The position numbers were made by a program, and so were the translations under genes. From positions 62,001-126,000 of the forward strand of contig NW_026291777.1 in assembly GCF_023091745.1 (NCBI RefSeq): DNA of 64,000 nucleotides, read 5' to 3'. Positions 49,250 through 63,260 of this stretch are shown piece by piece. Position 1 is the first letter of the stretch. Each line of letters opens with the position of its first letter. Source of the DNA: Budorcas taxicolor. Its lineage: Eukaryota > Chordata > Mammalia > Artiodactyla > Bovidae. Under the pieces are notes generated by a model, which was not told the origin of the DNA, ran no database searches, and saw only the letters and a list, made by a program, of their open reading frames with translations.

Positions 49250-52200
49250 ACGGCTAGGTCGGGGAACTTCTTGATTTCCACCAAGGATGTGAAGGACCCT
49301 TTCGAAGTTCCAGAGTTGAGGTGTGATCAGCCTCGAGACGCCTCAGCGGAAATGGGCCTCATCTCGCCTGGAGGGGAGAACCTCCTGGATTTTCTCTAGT
49401 TTCGGCAGGTGTTCTCGAGTTACGACGGAGACCTCAGGGACCCGCTCTGGTGGCCTCAGGAAAGGCCAGTCCACATGCGAGTTGCTAGGGGACCGCTCGG
49501 GATTCCTCCCCCGTCCATGCCAGGGCCTCAGTCCTTGTGTGGAGTCGGGGCCGGAACCTGAGGATTCCTCTCCAGTGTTGCCATGGATCTTGGGGTGCTT
49601 CTGAGTCTCCCCAGGGGAGTCAGGCCTCGTCTCGAGTGGGGACATGCACGTGCACTTTCCTCCCAAGCTGCAGCAGCAGTGTCACGCTTCCTGTCACGTG
49701 GATCAAGGGATCTGTGGCTTTCCCTCGAGGCTGTCCCTCGAGGCTTTCCCACGAGGCTTTCCCACAGGGCTGTGCCACGTGCGACCTTGGTGTGAGTCGA
49801 TCCTCGGCGTGAAAGACGGGCCGGTGAAGGGAAAAGAGGTTCCTCTGGAATGGACTGAGACATCTGGGGGACTCTTGGAATGGTGGCACGACCCTGGAGT
49901 TCCTCTCGCCGTTCCTGTTGAGAGGGCCTCCTCTTGAGATGCGACGGGAACGACGGGAACTCTTTCCCGACGAAGCAGGGAAAGGATCCCTCATCTCGAG
50001 CTACGAGGCGGAAACGGGCCTCCTCTGGATGTGGGTGGGACCCTCGTGATTCCTCTCGAGTGGAGACGGCTAGGTCAGGGAACTTCTTGATTTGCACCAA
50101 GGGTGTGAAGGGCCCTTTCGAAGTTCCAGAGGTGAGGTGTGATCAGCTTCGAGACGCCTCAGCGGAAATGGGCCTCATCTCGCCTGGAGGGGAGAACCTC
50201 CTGGATTTTCTCCAGTTGCGGCAGGTCTTCTCGAGTTACGACGGGGACCTCAGGGACCCGCTCTGGTGGCCTCAGGAAAGGCCAGTCCCCATGCGAGTTG
50301 CTTGGGGACCTCTCGGGATTCCTCTCCCGTCCATGCCGGTGCCTCAGTCCTTGTGTGGAGTCGGGGCCGGAACCTGAGGATTCCTCTCCAGTGTTTCCAT
50401 GGATCTTGGGGTGCTTCTGAGTCTCCCCAGGGGAGTCAGGCCTCGTCTCGAGTGGGGGCATGCACGTGCGCTTTCCTCCCGAGCTGCAGCAGCAGTGTCA
50501 CGCTTCCTGTCACGTGGATCAAGGGATCTGTGGCTTTCCCTCGAGGCTGTCCCTCGAGGCTTTCCCACGAGGCTTTCCCACAGGGCTGTGCCACGTGCCA
50601 CCTTGTTGTGAGTCGATCCTCGGCGTGAAAGACGAGCCGGTGAAGGGAAAAGAGGTTCCTCTGGAATGGACTGAGACATCTGGGGGATTCTTGGAATGCT
50701 GGCACGACCCTGGAGTTCTTCTCGCCTGTCCTGTTGAGAGGGCCTCCTCTTGAGATGCGACGGGAACGCCGGGAACTCTTTCCCGACGAAGCAGAGAAAG
50801 GATCCCTCATCTCGAGCTACGACGCGGAAACGGGGCTCCTCTGGATGTGGGCGGGACCCTCGTGATTCCTCTCGAGTGGAGACGGCTAGGTCGGGGAACT
50901 TCTTGATTTGCACCAAGGGTGTGAAGGACCCTTTCGAAGTTCCAGAGGTGAGGTGTGATCATCCTCGAGACGCCTCAGCGGAAATGGGCCTCATCTCGCC
51001 TGGAGGGGAGAACCTCCTGGATTTTCTCGAGTTGCAGCAGGTCTTCTCGAGTTACGACGGGGACCTCAGGGACCCGCTCTGGTGGCCTCAGGAAAGGCCA
51101 GTCCCCATGCGAGTTGCTAGGGGACCTCTCGGGATTCCTCTCCCGTCCGCGCCGGGGCCTCATCCTTATGCGGAGTCGGGGCCGGAACCTGAGGATTGCT
51201 CTCCAGGGTTGCCATGGATCTTGGCGTGCTTCTGAGTCTCCCCAGGGGAGTCAGGCCTCGTCTCGAGTAGGGACATGCACGTGCGCTTTCCTCCCAAGCT
51301 GCAGCAGCAGTGTCACGCTTCCTGTCACGTGGATCAAGGGATCTGTGGCTCTCCCTCGAGGCTGTCCCTCGAGGCTTTCCCACGAGGCTTTCCCACAGGG
51401 CTGTGGGACGTGCCACCTTGGCGTGAGTCGATCCTCGGCGTGAAAGACGAGCCGGTGAAGGGAAAAGAGGTTCCTCTGGAATGGACTGAGACATCTGGGG
51501 GACTCTTGGAATGGTGGCACGACCCTGGAGTTCCTCTCGCCGTTTCTGTTGAGAGGGCCTCCTCTTGAGATGCGACGGGAACGCCGGGAACTCTTTCCCA
51601 ACGAAGCAGGGAAAGGATCCCTCATCTCGAGCTACGAGGCGGAAACGGGGCTCCTCTGGATGTGGGCGGGACCCTCGTGATTCCTCTAGAGTGGAGACGG
51701 ATATGTCGGGGAACTTCTTGATTTGCACAAAGGGTGTGAAGGACCCTTTCGAAGTTCCAGAGGTGAGGTGTGATCAGCCTCGAGACGCCTCAGCGGAAAT
51801 GGGCCTCATCTCGCCTGGAGGGGAGAACCTCCTGGATTTTCTCGAGTTACGGCAGGTCTTCTCGAGTTACGACGGGGACCTCAGGGACCCGCTCTGGTGG
51901 CCTCAGGAAAGGCCAGTCCCCATGCGAGTTGCTAGGGGAACTCTCGGGATTCCTCTCCCGTCCATGCCGGGGCCTCAGTCCTTGTGTGGAGTCGGGGCCG
52001 GAACCTGAGGATTCCTCTCCAGTGTTGCCATGGATCTAGGGGTGCTTCTGAGTCTCCCCAGGGGAGTCAGGCCTCGTCTCGAGTGGGGGCATGCACGTGC
52101 GCTTTCCTCCCGAGCTGCAGCAGTAGTGTCACGCTTCCTGTCACGTGGATCAAGGGATCTGTGGCTTTCCCTCGAGGCTGTCCCTCGAGATTTACCCACG

Positions 52201-52512
52201 AGGCTTTCCCAAAGGGCTGTGCCACGTGCCACCTTGTTGTGAGTCGATCCTCGGCGTGAAAGACGAGCCGGTGAAGGGAAAAGAGGTTCCTCTGGAATGG
52301 ACTGAGATACCTGGGGGACTCTTGGAATGCTGGCACGAACATGGAGTTCCTCTCGCCGCGCCTGTTCAGAGGGCCTCCTCTTGAGAGGCGACGGGAACGC
52401 CGGGAACTCTTTCCCGACGAAGCAGAGAAAGGTTCCCTCATCTCGAGCTACGAGGCGGAAACGGGGCTCCTCTGGATGTGGGCGGGACCCTCGTGATTCC
52501 TCTCGAGTGGAG
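49250..52512 (+). repeat. Four-unit duplication, copy 1 (3263 bp)
   Basis: This block matches 52513-55775 at a constant offset of 3263 bp. It runs from TTTCCACCAAGGATG, through GGAACGACGGG (about 49949) and the CATCCTTATGCGGAG unit (about 51161), to a unit with CGAGATTTACCC (about 52187). Two differences were seen: 49473 (A against C) and 50396 (T against G). The left edge is uncertain by several tens of bases because adjacent units are nearly identical there. Confidence 0.82.
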
Positions 52513-55500
52513 ACGGCTAGGTCGGGGAACTTCTTGATTTCCACCAAGGATGTGAAGGACCCTTTCGAAGTTCCAGAGTTGAGGTGTGATCAGCCTCGAG
52601 ACGCCTCAGCGGAAATGGGCCTCATCTCGCCTGGAGGGGAGAACCTCCTGGATTTTCTCTAGTTTCGGCAGGTGTTCTCGAGTTACGACGGAGACCTCAG
52701 GGACCCGCTCTGGTGGCCTCAGGAAAGGCCAGTCCCCATGCGAGTTGCTAGGGGACCGCTCGGGATTCCTCCCCCGTCCATGCCAGGGCCTCAGTCCTTG
52801 TGTGGAGTCGGGGCCGGAACCTGAGGATTCCTCTCCAGTGTTGCCATGGATCTTGGGGTGCTTCTGAGTCTCCCCAGGGGAGTCAGGCCTCGTCTCGAGT
52901 GGGGACATGCACGTGCACTTTCCTCCCAAGCTGCAGCAGCAGTGTCACGCTTCCTGTCACGTGGATCAAGGGATCTGTGGCTTTCCCTCGAGGCTGTCCC
53001 TCGAGGCTTTCCCACGAGGCTTTCCCACAGGGCTGTGCCACGTGCGACCTTGGTGTGAGTCGATCCTCGGCGTGAAAGACGGGCCGGTGAAGGGAAAAGA
53101 GGTTCCTCTGGAATGGACTGAGACATCTGGGGGACTCTTGGAATGGTGGCACGACCCTGGAGTTCCTCTCGCCGTTCCTGTTGAGAGGGCCTCCTCTTGA
53201 GATGCGACGGGAACGACGGGAACTCTTTCCCGACGAAGCAGGGAAAGGATCCCTCATCTCGAGCTACGAGGCGGAAACGGGCCTCCTCTGGATGTGGGTG
53301 GGACCCTCGTGATTCCTCTCGAGTGGAGACGGCTAGGTCAGGGAACTTCTTGATTTGCACCAAGGGTGTGAAGGGCCCTTTCGAAGTTCCAGAGGTGAGG
53401 TGTGATCAGCTTCGAGACGCCTCAGCGGAAATGGGCCTCATCTCGCCTGGAGGGGAGAACCTCCTGGATTTTCTCCAGTTGCGGCAGGTCTTCTCGAGTT
53501 ACGACGGGGACCTCAGGGACCCGCTCTGGTGGCCTCAGGAAAGGCCAGTCCCCATGCGAGTTGCTTGGGGACCTCTCGGGATTCCTCTCCCGTCCATGCC
53601 GGTGCCTCAGTCCTTGTGTGGAGTCGGGGCCGGAACCTGAGGATTCCTCTCCAGTGTTGCCATGGATCTTGGGGTGCTTCTGAGTCTCCCCAGGGGAGTC
53701 AGGCCTCGTCTCGAGTGGGGGCATGCACGTGCGCTTTCCTCCCGAGCTGCAGCAGCAGTGTCACGCTTCCTGTCACGTGGATCAAGGGATCTGTGGCTTT
53801 CCCTCGAGGCTGTCCCTCGAGGCTTTCCCACGAGGCTTTCCCACAGGGCTGTGCCACGTGCCACCTTGTTGTGAGTCGATCCTCGGCGTGAAAGACGAGC
53901 CGGTGAAGGGAAAAGAGGTTCCTCTGGAATGGACTGAGACATCTGGGGGATTCTTGGAATGCTGGCACGACCCTGGAGTTCTTCTCGCCTGTCCTGTTGA
54001 GAGGGCCTCCTCTTGAGATGCGACGGGAACGCCGGGAACTCTTTCCCGACGAAGCAGAGAAAGGATCCCTCATCTCGAGCTACGACGCGGAAACGGGGCT
54101 CCTCTGGATGTGGGCGGGACCCTCGTGATTCCTCTCGAGTGGAGACGGCTAGGTCGGGGAACTTCTTGATTTGCACCAAGGGTGTGAAGGACCCTTTCGA
54201 AGTTCCAGAGGTGAGGTGTGATCATCCTCGAGACGCCTCAGCGGAAATGGGCCTCATCTCGCCTGGAGGGGAGAACCTCCTGGATTTTCTCGAGTTGCAG
54301 CAGGTCTTCTCGAGTTACGACGGGGACCTCAGGGACCCGCTCTGGTGGCCTCAGGAAAGGCCAGTCCCCATGCGAGTTGCTAGGGGACCTCTCGGGATTC
54401 CTCTCCCGTCCGCGCCGGGGCCTCATCCTTATGCGGAGTCGGGGCCGGAACCTGAGGATTGCTCTCCAGGGTTGCCATGGATCTTGGCGTGCTTCTGAGT
54501 CTCCCCAGGGGAGTCAGGCCTCGTCTCGAGTAGGGACATGCACGTGCGCTTTCCTCCCAAGCTGCAGCAGCAGTGTCACGCTTCCTGTCACGTGGATCAA
54601 GGGATCTGTGGCTCTCCCTCGAGGCTGTCCCTCGAGGCTTTCCCACGAGGCTTTCCCACAGGGCTGTGGGACGTGCCACCTTGGCGTGAGTCGATCCTCG
54701 GCGTGAAAGACGAGCCGGTGAAGGGAAAAGAGGTTCCTCTGGAATGGACTGAGACATCTGGGGGACTCTTGGAATGGTGGCACGACCCTGGAGTTCCTCT
54801 CGCCGTTTCTGTTGAGAGGGCCTCCTCTTGAGATGCGACGGGAACGCCGGGAACTCTTTCCCAACGAAGCAGGGAAAGGATCCCTCATCTCGAGCTACGA
54901 GGCGGAAACGGGGCTCCTCTGGATGTGGGCGGGACCCTCGTGATTCCTCTAGAGTGGAGACGGATATGTCGGGGAACTTCTTGATTTGCACAAAGGGTGT
55001 GAAGGACCCTTTCGAAGTTCCAGAGGTGAGGTGTGATCAGCCTCGAGACGCCTCAGCGGAAATGGGCCTCATCTCGCCTGGAGGGGAGAACCTCCTGGAT
55101 TTTCTCGAGTTACGGCAGGTCTTCTCGAGTTACGACGGGGACCTCAGGGACCCGCTCTGGTGGCCTCAGGAAAGGCCAGTCCCCATGCGAGTTGCTAGGG
55201 GAACTCTCGGGATTCCTCTCCCGTCCATGCCGGGGCCTCAGTCCTTGTGTGGAGTCGGGGCCGGAACCTGAGGATTCCTCTCCAGTGTTGCCATGGATCT
55301 AGGGGTGCTTCTGAGTCTCCCCAGGGGAGTCAGGCCTCGTCTCGAGTGGGGGCATGCACGTGCGCTTTCCTCCCGAGCTGCAGCAGTAGTGTCACGCTTC
55401 CTGTCACGTGGATCAAGGGATCTGTGGCTTTCCCTCGAGGCTGTCCCTCGAGATTTACCCACGAGGCTTTCCCAAAGGGCTGTGCCACGTGCCACCTTGT

Positions 55501-55775
55501 TGTGAGTCGATCCTCGGCGTGAAAGACGAGCCGGTGAAGGGAAAAGAGGTTCCTCTGGAATGGACTGAGATACCTGGGGGACTCTTGGAATGCTGGCACG
55601 AACATGGAGTTCCTCTCGCCGCGCCTGTTCAGAGGGCCTCCTCTTGAGAGGCGACGGGAACGCCGGGAACTCTTTCCCGACGAAGCAGAGAAAGGTTCCC
55701 TCATCTCGAGCTACGAGGCGGAAACGGGGCTCCTCTGGATGTGGGCGGGACCCTCGTGATTCCTCTCGAGTGGAG
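52513..55775 (+). repeat. Four-unit duplication, copy 2 (3263 bp)
   Basis: This is the direct tandem copy of 49250-52512. The junction lies inside the unit starting at 52381. Its left part, with TTGAGAGGCG and AAAGGTTCCC, is the type at 55644, and its right part, with TTTCCACCAAGGATG, is the type at 49118. The hybrid unit is the expected product of an unequal crossover. Confidence 0.82.
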
Positions 55776-58700
55776 ACGGGTATGTCGGGGAACTTCTTGA
55801 TTTGCACCAAGGGTGTGAAGGACCCTTTCGAAGTTCCAGAGGTTTGGGGTGATCAGCCTCGAGACGCCTCAGCGGAAATGGGCCTCATCTCGCCTGGAGG
55901 GGAGAACCTCCTGGATTTTCTCGAGTTGCGGCAGGTCTTCTCGAGTTACGACGGGGACCTCAGGGACCCGCTCTGGTGGCCTCAGGAAAGGCCAGTCCCC
56001 ATGCGAGTTGCTAGGGGACCTCTCGGGATTCCTCTCCCGTCCATGCCGGGGCCTCAGTCCTTGTGTGGATTCGGGGCCGGAACCTGAGGATTCCTCTCCA
56101 GTGTTGCCATGGATCTAGGGGTGCTTCTGATTCTCCCCAGGGGAGTCAGGCCTCGTCTCGAGTGGGGGCATGCACGTGCGCTTTCCTCCCGAGCTGCAGC
56201 AGTAGTGTCACGCTTCCTGTCACGTGGATCAAGGGATCTGTGGCTTTCCCTCGAGGCTGTCCCTCGAGGCTTTCCAACGAGGCTTTCCCACAGGGCTGTG
56301 CCACGTGCCACCTTGGTGTGAGTCGATCCTCGTCGTGAAAGACGAGCCGGTGAAGGGAAAAGAGGTTCCTCTGGAATGGACTGAGACATCTGGGGGACTC
56401 TTGGAATGGTGGCACGACCCTGGAGATCCTCTCGCCGCTCCGGTTGAGAGGGCCTCCTCTTGAGATGCGACGGGAACGCCAGGAACTCTTTCCCGACGAA
56501 GCAGGGAAAGGATCCCTCATCTCGAGCTACGAGGCGGAAACGGGGCTCCTCTGGATGTGGGCGGGACCCTCGTGATTCCTCTCGAGTGGAGACGGCTAGG
56601 TCAGGGAACTTCTTGATTTCCACCAAGGATGTGAAGGACCCTTTTGAATTTCTATAGGTGAGGTGTGATCAGCCTCGAGACGCCTCAGCGGAAATGGGCC
56701 TCATCTCGCCTGGAGGGGAGAACCTCCTGGATTTTCTCGAGTTGCGGCAGGTCTTCTCGAGTTACGACGGGGACCTCAGGGACCCGCTCTGGTGGCCTCA
56801 GGAAAGGCCAGTCCCCATGCGAGTTGCTAGGGGACCTCTCGGGATTCCTCTCCCGTCCGCGCCGGGGCCTCATCCTTATGCGGAGTCGGGGCCGGAACCT
56901 GAGGATTGCTCTCCAGGGTTGCCATGGATCTTGGCGTGCTTCTGAGTCTCCCCAGGGGAGTCAGGCCTCGTCTCGAGTAGGGACATGCACGTGCGCTTTC
57001 CTCCCAAGCTGCAGCAGCAGTGTCACGCTTCCTGTCACGTGGATCAAGGGATCTGTGGCTCTCCCTCGAGGCTGTCCCTCGAGGCTTTCCCACGAGGCTT
57101 TCCCACAGGGCTGTGCCACGTGCCACCTTGGCGTGAGTCGATCCTCGGCGTGAAAGACGAGCCGGTGAAGGGAAAAGAGGTTCCTCTGGAATGGACTGAG
57201 ACATCTGGGGGACTCTTGGAATGGTGGCACGACCCTGGAGTTCCTCTCGCCGTTTCTGTTGAGAGGGCCTCCTCTTGAGATGCGACGGGAACGCCGGGAA
57301 CTCTTTCCCAACGAAGCAGGGAAAGGATCCCTCATCTCGAGCTACGAGGCGGAAACGGGGCTCCTCTGGATGTGGGCGGGACCCTCGTGATTCCTCTAGA
57401 GTGGAGACGGGTATGTCGGGGAACTTCTTGATTTGCACAAAGGGTGTGAAGGACCCTTTCGAAGTTCCAGAGGTGAGGTGTGATCAGCCTCGAGACGCCT
57501 CAGCGGAAATGGGCCTCATCTCGCCTGGAGGGGAGAACCTCCTGGATTTTCTCGAGTTGCGGCAGGTCTTCTCGAGTTACGACGGGGACCTCAGGGACCC
57601 GCTCTGGTGGCCTCAGGAAAGGCCAGTCCCCATGCGAGTTGCTAGGGGAACTCTCGGGATTCCTCGCCCGTCCATGCCGGGGCCTCAGTCCTTGTGTGGA
57701 GTCGGGGCCGGAACCTGAGGATTCCTCTCCAGTGTTGCCATGGATCTAGGGGTGCTTCTGAGTTTCCCCAGGGGAGTCAGGCCTCGTCTCGAGTGGGGGC
57801 ATGCACGTGCGCTTTCCTCCCGAGCTGCAGCAGTAGTGTCACGCTTCCTGTCACGTGGATCAAGGGATCTGTGGCTTTCCCTCGAGGCTGTCCCTCGAGA
57901 TTTACCCACGAGGCTTTCCCAAAGGGCTGTGCCACGTGCCACCTTGTTGTGAGTCGATCCTCGTCGTGAAAGACGAGCCGGTGAAGGGAAAAGAGGTTCC
58001 TCTGGAATGGACTGAGATACCTGGGGGACTCTTGGAATGCTGGCACGAACATGGAGTTCCTCTCGCCGCGCCTGTTCAGAGGGCCTCCTCTTGAGAGGCG
58101 ACGGGAACGCCGGGAACTCTTTCCCGACGAAGCAGAGAAAGGTTCCCTCATCTCGAGCTACGAGGCGGAAACGGGGCTCCTCTGGATGTGGGCGGGACCC
58201 TCGTGATTCCTCTCGAGTGGAGACGGGTATGTCGGGGAACTTCTTGATTTGCACCAAGGGTGTGAAGGACCCTTTCGAAGTTCCAGAGGTTTGGGGTGAT
58301 CAGCCTCGAGACGCCTCAGCGGAAATGGGCCTCATCTCGCCTGGAGGGGAGAACCTCCTGGATTTTCTCGAGTTGCGGCAGGTCTTCTCGAGTTACGACG
58401 GGGACCTCAGGGACCCGCTATGGTGGCCTCAGGAAAGGCCAGTCCCCATGCGAGTTGCTAGGGGACCTCTCGGGATTCCTCTCCCGTCCATGCCGGGGCC
58501 TCAGTCCTTGTGTGGATTCGGGGCCGGAACCTGAGGATTCCTCTCCAGTGTTGCCATGGATCTAGGGGTGCTTCTGATTCTCCCCAGGGGAGTCAGGCCT
58601 CGTCTCGAGTGGGGGCATGCACGTGCGCTTTCCTCCCGAGCTGCAGCAGTAGTGTCACGCTTCCTGTCACGTGGATCAAGGGATCTGTGGCTTTCCCTCG

Positions 58701-61630
58701 AGGCTGTCCCTCGAGGCTTTCCAACGAGGCTTTCCCACAGGGCTGTGCCACGTGCCACCTTGGTGTGAGTCGATCCTCGTCGTGAAAGACGAGCCGGTGA
58801 AGGGAAAAGAGGTTCCTCTGGAATGGACTGAGACATCTGGGGGACTCTTGCAATGGTGGCACGACCCTGGAGATCCTCTCGCCGCTCCGGTTGAGAGGGC
58901 CTCCTCTTGAGATGCGACGGGAACGCCAGGAACTCTTTCCCGACGAAGCAGGGAAAGGATCCCTCATCTCGAGCTACGAGGCGGAAACGGGGCTCCTCTG
59001 GATGTGGGCGGGACCCTCGTGATTCCTCTCGAGTGGAGACGGCTAGGTCAGGGAACTTCTTGATTTCCACCAAGGATGTGAAGGACCCTTTTGAATTTCT
59101 ATAGGTGAGGTGTGATCAGCCTCGAGACGCCTCAGCGGAAATGGGCCTCATCTCGCCTGGAGGGGAGAACCTCCTGGATTTTCTCGAGTTGCGGCAGGTC
59201 TTCTCGAGTTACGACGGGGACCTCAGGGACCCGCTCTGGTGGCCTCAGGAAAGGCCAGTCCCCATGCGAGTTGCTAGGGGACCTCTCGGGATTCCTCTCC
59301 CGTCCATGCCGGGGCCTCAGTCCTTGTGTGGAGTCGGGGCCGGAACCTGAGGATTCCTCTCCAGTGTTGCCATGGATCTAGGGGTGCTTCTGATTCTCCC
59401 CAGGGGAGTCAGGCCTCGTCTCGAGTGGGGGCATGCACGTGCGCTTTCCTCCCGAGCTGCAGCAGTAGTGTCACGCTTCCTGTCACGTGGATCAAGGGAT
59501 CTGTGGCTTTCCCTCGAGGCTGTCCCTCGAGATTTACCCACGAGGCTTTCCCAAAGGGCTGTGCCACGTGCCACCTTGTTGTGAGTCGATCTTCGGCGTG
59601 AAAGACGAGCCGGTGAAGGGAAAAGAGGTTCCTCTGGAATGGACTGAGATATCTGGGGGACTCTTGGAATGCTGGCACGAACATGGAGTTCCTCTCGCCG
59701 CGCCTGTTCAGAGGGCCTCCTCTTGAGAGGCGACGGGAACGCCGGGAACTCTTTCCCGACGAAGCAGGGAAAGGTTCCCTCATCTCGAGCTACGAGGCGG
59801 AAACGGGGCTCCTCTGGATGTGGGCGGGACCCTCGTGATTCCTCTCGAGTGGAGACGGGTATGTCGGGGAACTTCTTGATTTGCACCAAGGGTGTGAAGG
59901 ACCCTTTCGAAGTTCCAGAGGTTTGGGGTGATCAGCCTCGAGACGCCTCAGCGGAAATGGGCCTCATCTCGCCTGGAGGGGAGAACCTCCTGGATTTTCT
60001 CGAGTTGCGGCAGGTCTTCTCGAGTTACGACGGGGACCTCAGGGACCCGCTATGGTGGCCTCAGGAAAGGCCAGTCCCCATGCGAGTTGCTAGGGGACCT
60101 CTCGGGATTCCTCTCCCGTCCATGCCGGGGCCTCAGTCCTTGTGTGGATTCGGGGCCGGAACCTGAGGATTCCTCTCCAGTGTTGCCATGGATCTAGGGG
60201 TGCTTCTGATTCTCCCCAGGGGAGTCAGGCCTCGTCTCGAGTGGGGGCATGCACGTGCGCTTTCCTCCCCAGCTGCAGCAGTAGTGTCACGCTTCCTGTC
60301 ACGTGGATCAAGGGATCTGTGGCTTTCCCTCGAGGCTGTCCCTCGAGGCTTTCCAACGAGGCTTTCCCACAGGGCTGTGCCACGTGCCACCTTGGTGTGA
60401 GTCGATCCTCGGCGTGAAAGACGAGCCGGTGAAGGGAAAAGAGTTTCCTCTGGAATGGACTGAGACATCTGGGGGCTCTTGGAATGGTGGCACGACCCTG
60501 GAGATCCTCTCGCCGCTCCGGTTGAGAGGGCTTCCTCTTGAGATGCGACGGGAACGCCAGGAACTCTTTCCCGACGAAGCAGGGAAAGGATCCCTCATCT
60601 CGAGCTACGAGGCGGAAACGGGGCTCCTCTGGATGTGGGCGGGACCCTCGTGATTCCTCTCGAGTGGAGACGGCTAGGTCGGGGAACTTCTTGATTTCCA
60701 CCAAGGATGTGAAGGACCCTTTTGAATTTCTATAGGTCAGGTTTGATCAGCCTCGAGACGCCTCAGCGGAAATGGGCCTCATCTCGCCTGGAGGGGAGAA
60801 CCTCCTGGATTTTCTCGAGTTGCGGCAGGTCTTCTCGAGTTACGACGGGGACCTCAGGGACCCGCTATGGTGGCCTCAGGAAAGGCCAGTCCCCATGCGA
60901 GTTGCTAGGGGACCTCTCGGGATTCCTCTCCCGTCCATGCCGGGGCCTCAGTCCTTGTGTGGAGTCGGGGCCGGAACCTGAGGATTCCTCTCCAGTGTTG
61001 CCATGGATCTAGGGGTGCTTCTGATTCTCCCCAGGGGAGTCAGGCCTCGTCTCGAGTGGGGGCATGCACGTGCGCTTTCCTCCCGAGCTGCAGCAGTAGT
61101 GTCACGCTTCCTGTCACGTGGATCAAGGGATCTGTGGCTTTCCCTCGAGGCTGTCCCTCGAGATTTACCCACGAGGCTTTCCCAAAGGGCTGTGCCACGT
61201 GCCACCTTGTTGTGAGTCGATCTTCGGCGTGAAAGACGAGCCGGTGAAGGGAAAAGAGGTTCCTCTGGAATGGACTGAGATATCTGGGGGACTCTTGGAA
61301 TGCTGGCACGAACATGGAGTTCCTCTCGCCGCGCCTGTTCAGAGGGCCTCCTCTTGAGAGGCGACGGGAACGCCGGGAACTCTTTCCCGACGAAGCAGGG
61401 AAAGGTTCCCTCATCTCGAGCTACGAGGCGGAAACGGGGCTCCTCTGGATGTGGGCGGGACCCTCGTGATTCCTCTCGAGTGGAGACGGGTATGTCGGGG
61501 AACTTCTTGATTTGCACCAAGGGTGTGAAGGACCCTTTCGAAGTTCCAGAGGTGAGGTGTGATCAGCCTCGAGACGCCTCAGCGGAAATGGGCCTCATCT
61601 CGCCTGGAGGGGAGAACCTCCTGGATTTTC
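55776..61630 (+). repeat. Nested three- and two-unit repeats with divergent lineages
   Basis: Two unit types alternate. One has CGAGATTTACCC, CCCAAAGGG, CCTTGTTGTG and TTGAGAGGCG (here at about 57897, 59530, 61161, after 52187 and 55450). The other has CTTTTGAATTTCTATAGG (about 56641, 59089, 60719). Intervals between like units fall from 3263 to 2447, 1632 and 1631 bp. AGGTTTGGGGTG (about 55844, 58291, 59922) follows the same spacing. AAAGGTTCCC in the first type removes the usual GGATCC, so these units would drop out of a BamHI ladder. Confidence 0.78.
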
Positions 61631-62445
61631 CGAGTTGCGGCAGGTCTTCTCGAGTTACGACGGGGACCTCAGGGACCCGCTCTGGTGGCCTCAGGAAAGG
61701 CCAGTCCCCATGCGAGTTGCTAGGGGACCTCTCGGGATTCCTCTCCCGTCCATGCCGGGGCCTCAGTCCTTGTGTGGAGTCGGGGCCAGAACCTGAGGAT
61801 TCCCCTCCAGTGTTGCCATGGATCTTGGGGTGCTTCTGAGTCTCCCCAGGGGAGTCAGGCCTCGTCTCGAGTTGGGGCATGCACGTGCGCTTTCCTCCCG
61901 AGCTGCAGCAGTAGTGACACGCTTCCTGTCACGTGGATCAAGGGATCTGTGGCTTTCCCTCGAGGCTGTCCCTCGAGGCTTTCCCACGAGGCTTTCCCAC
62001 AGGGCTGTGCCACGTGCCACCTTGGTGTGAGTCGATCCTCGGCGTGAAAGACGAGCCGGTGAAGGGAAAAGAGGTTCCTCTGGAATGGACTGAGACATCT
62101 GGGGGACTCTTGGAATGGTGGCACGACCCTGGAGTTCCTCTCGCTGCTCCGGTTGAGAGGGCCTCCTCTTGAGATGCGACGGGAACGCCGGGAACTCTTT
62201 CCCGCCGAAGCAGGGAAAGGATCCCTCATCTCGAGCTACGAGGCGGAAACGGGGCTCCTCTGGATGTGGGCGGGACCCTCGTGATTCCTCTCGAGTGGAG
62301 ACGGCTAGGTCGGGGAACTTCTTGATTTGCACCAAGGGTGTGAAGGACCTTTTGAATTTCTATAGGTGAGGTGTGATCAGCCTCGAGACGCCTCAGCGGA
62401 AATGGGCCTCATCTCGCCTGGAGGGTAGAACCTCCTGGATTTTCT
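61631..62445 (+). repeat. Single-unit duplication, copy 1 (815 bp)
   Basis: It is identical by eye to 62446-63260 at an offset of 815 bp, and the match continues to about 63292. Shared private changes are GGGCCAGAACC, TTCCCCTCCAG, GAGTTGGGGC, GTAGTGACACG, CGCTGCTCCGG, CCCGCCGAAG, the 1-bp-shorter GACCTTTTGAATTTC and GAGGGTAGAAC. Just before it, a 1-bp deletion (TTTTCCGAG, about 61630) marks the left edge. Confidence 0.85.
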
Positions 62446-63260
62446 CGAGTTGCGGCAGGTCTTCTCGAGTTACGACGGGGACCTCAGGGACCCGCTCTGG
62501 TGGCCTCAGGAAAGGCCAGTCCCCATGCGAGTTGCTAGGGGACCTCTCGGGATTCCTCTCCCGTCCATGCCGGGGCCTCAGTCCTTGTGTGGAGTCGGGG
62601 CCAGAACCTGAGGATTCCCCTCCAGTGTTGCCATGGATCTTGGGGTGCTTCTGAGTCTCCCCAGGGGAGTCAGGCCTCGTCTCGAGTTGGGGCATGCACG
62701 TGCGCTTTCCTCCCGAGCTGCAGCAGTAGTGACACGCTTCCTGTCACGTGGATCAAGGGATCTGTGGCTTTCCCTCGAGGCTGTCCCTCGAGGCTTTCCC
62801 ACGAGGCTTTCCCACAGGGCTGTGCCACGTGCCACCTTGGTGTGAGTCGATCCTCGGCGTGAAAGACGAGCCGGTGAAGGGAAAAGAGGTTCCTCTGGAA
62901 TGGACTGAGACATCTGGGGGACTCTTGGAATGGTGGCACGACCCTGGAGTTCCTCTCGCTGCTCCGGTTGAGAGGGCCTCCTCTTGAGATGCGACGGGAA
63001 CGCCGGGAACTCTTTCCCGCCGAAGCAGGGAAAGGATCCCTCATCTCGAGCTACGAGGCGGAAACGGGGCTCCTCTGGATGTGGGCGGGACCCTCGTGAT
63101 TCCTCTCGAGTGGAGACGGCTAGGTCGGGGAACTTCTTGATTTGCACCAAGGGTGTGAAGGACCTTTTGAATTTCTATAGGTGAGGTGTGATCAGCCTCG
63201 AGACGCCTCAGCGGAAATGGGCCTCATCTCGCCTGGAGGGTAGAACCTCCTGGATTTTCT
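62446..63260 (+). repeat. Single-unit duplication, copy 2 (815 bp)
   Basis: It carries the complete private set of the preceding unit, including GACCTTTTGAATTTC (about 63161) and GAGGGTAGAAC (about 63236). The first difference is at about 63293 (CGGTGACC against CGGGGACC). It is the only adjacent pair of single units in the window that is essentially identical while differing from everything else. Confidence 0.85.
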
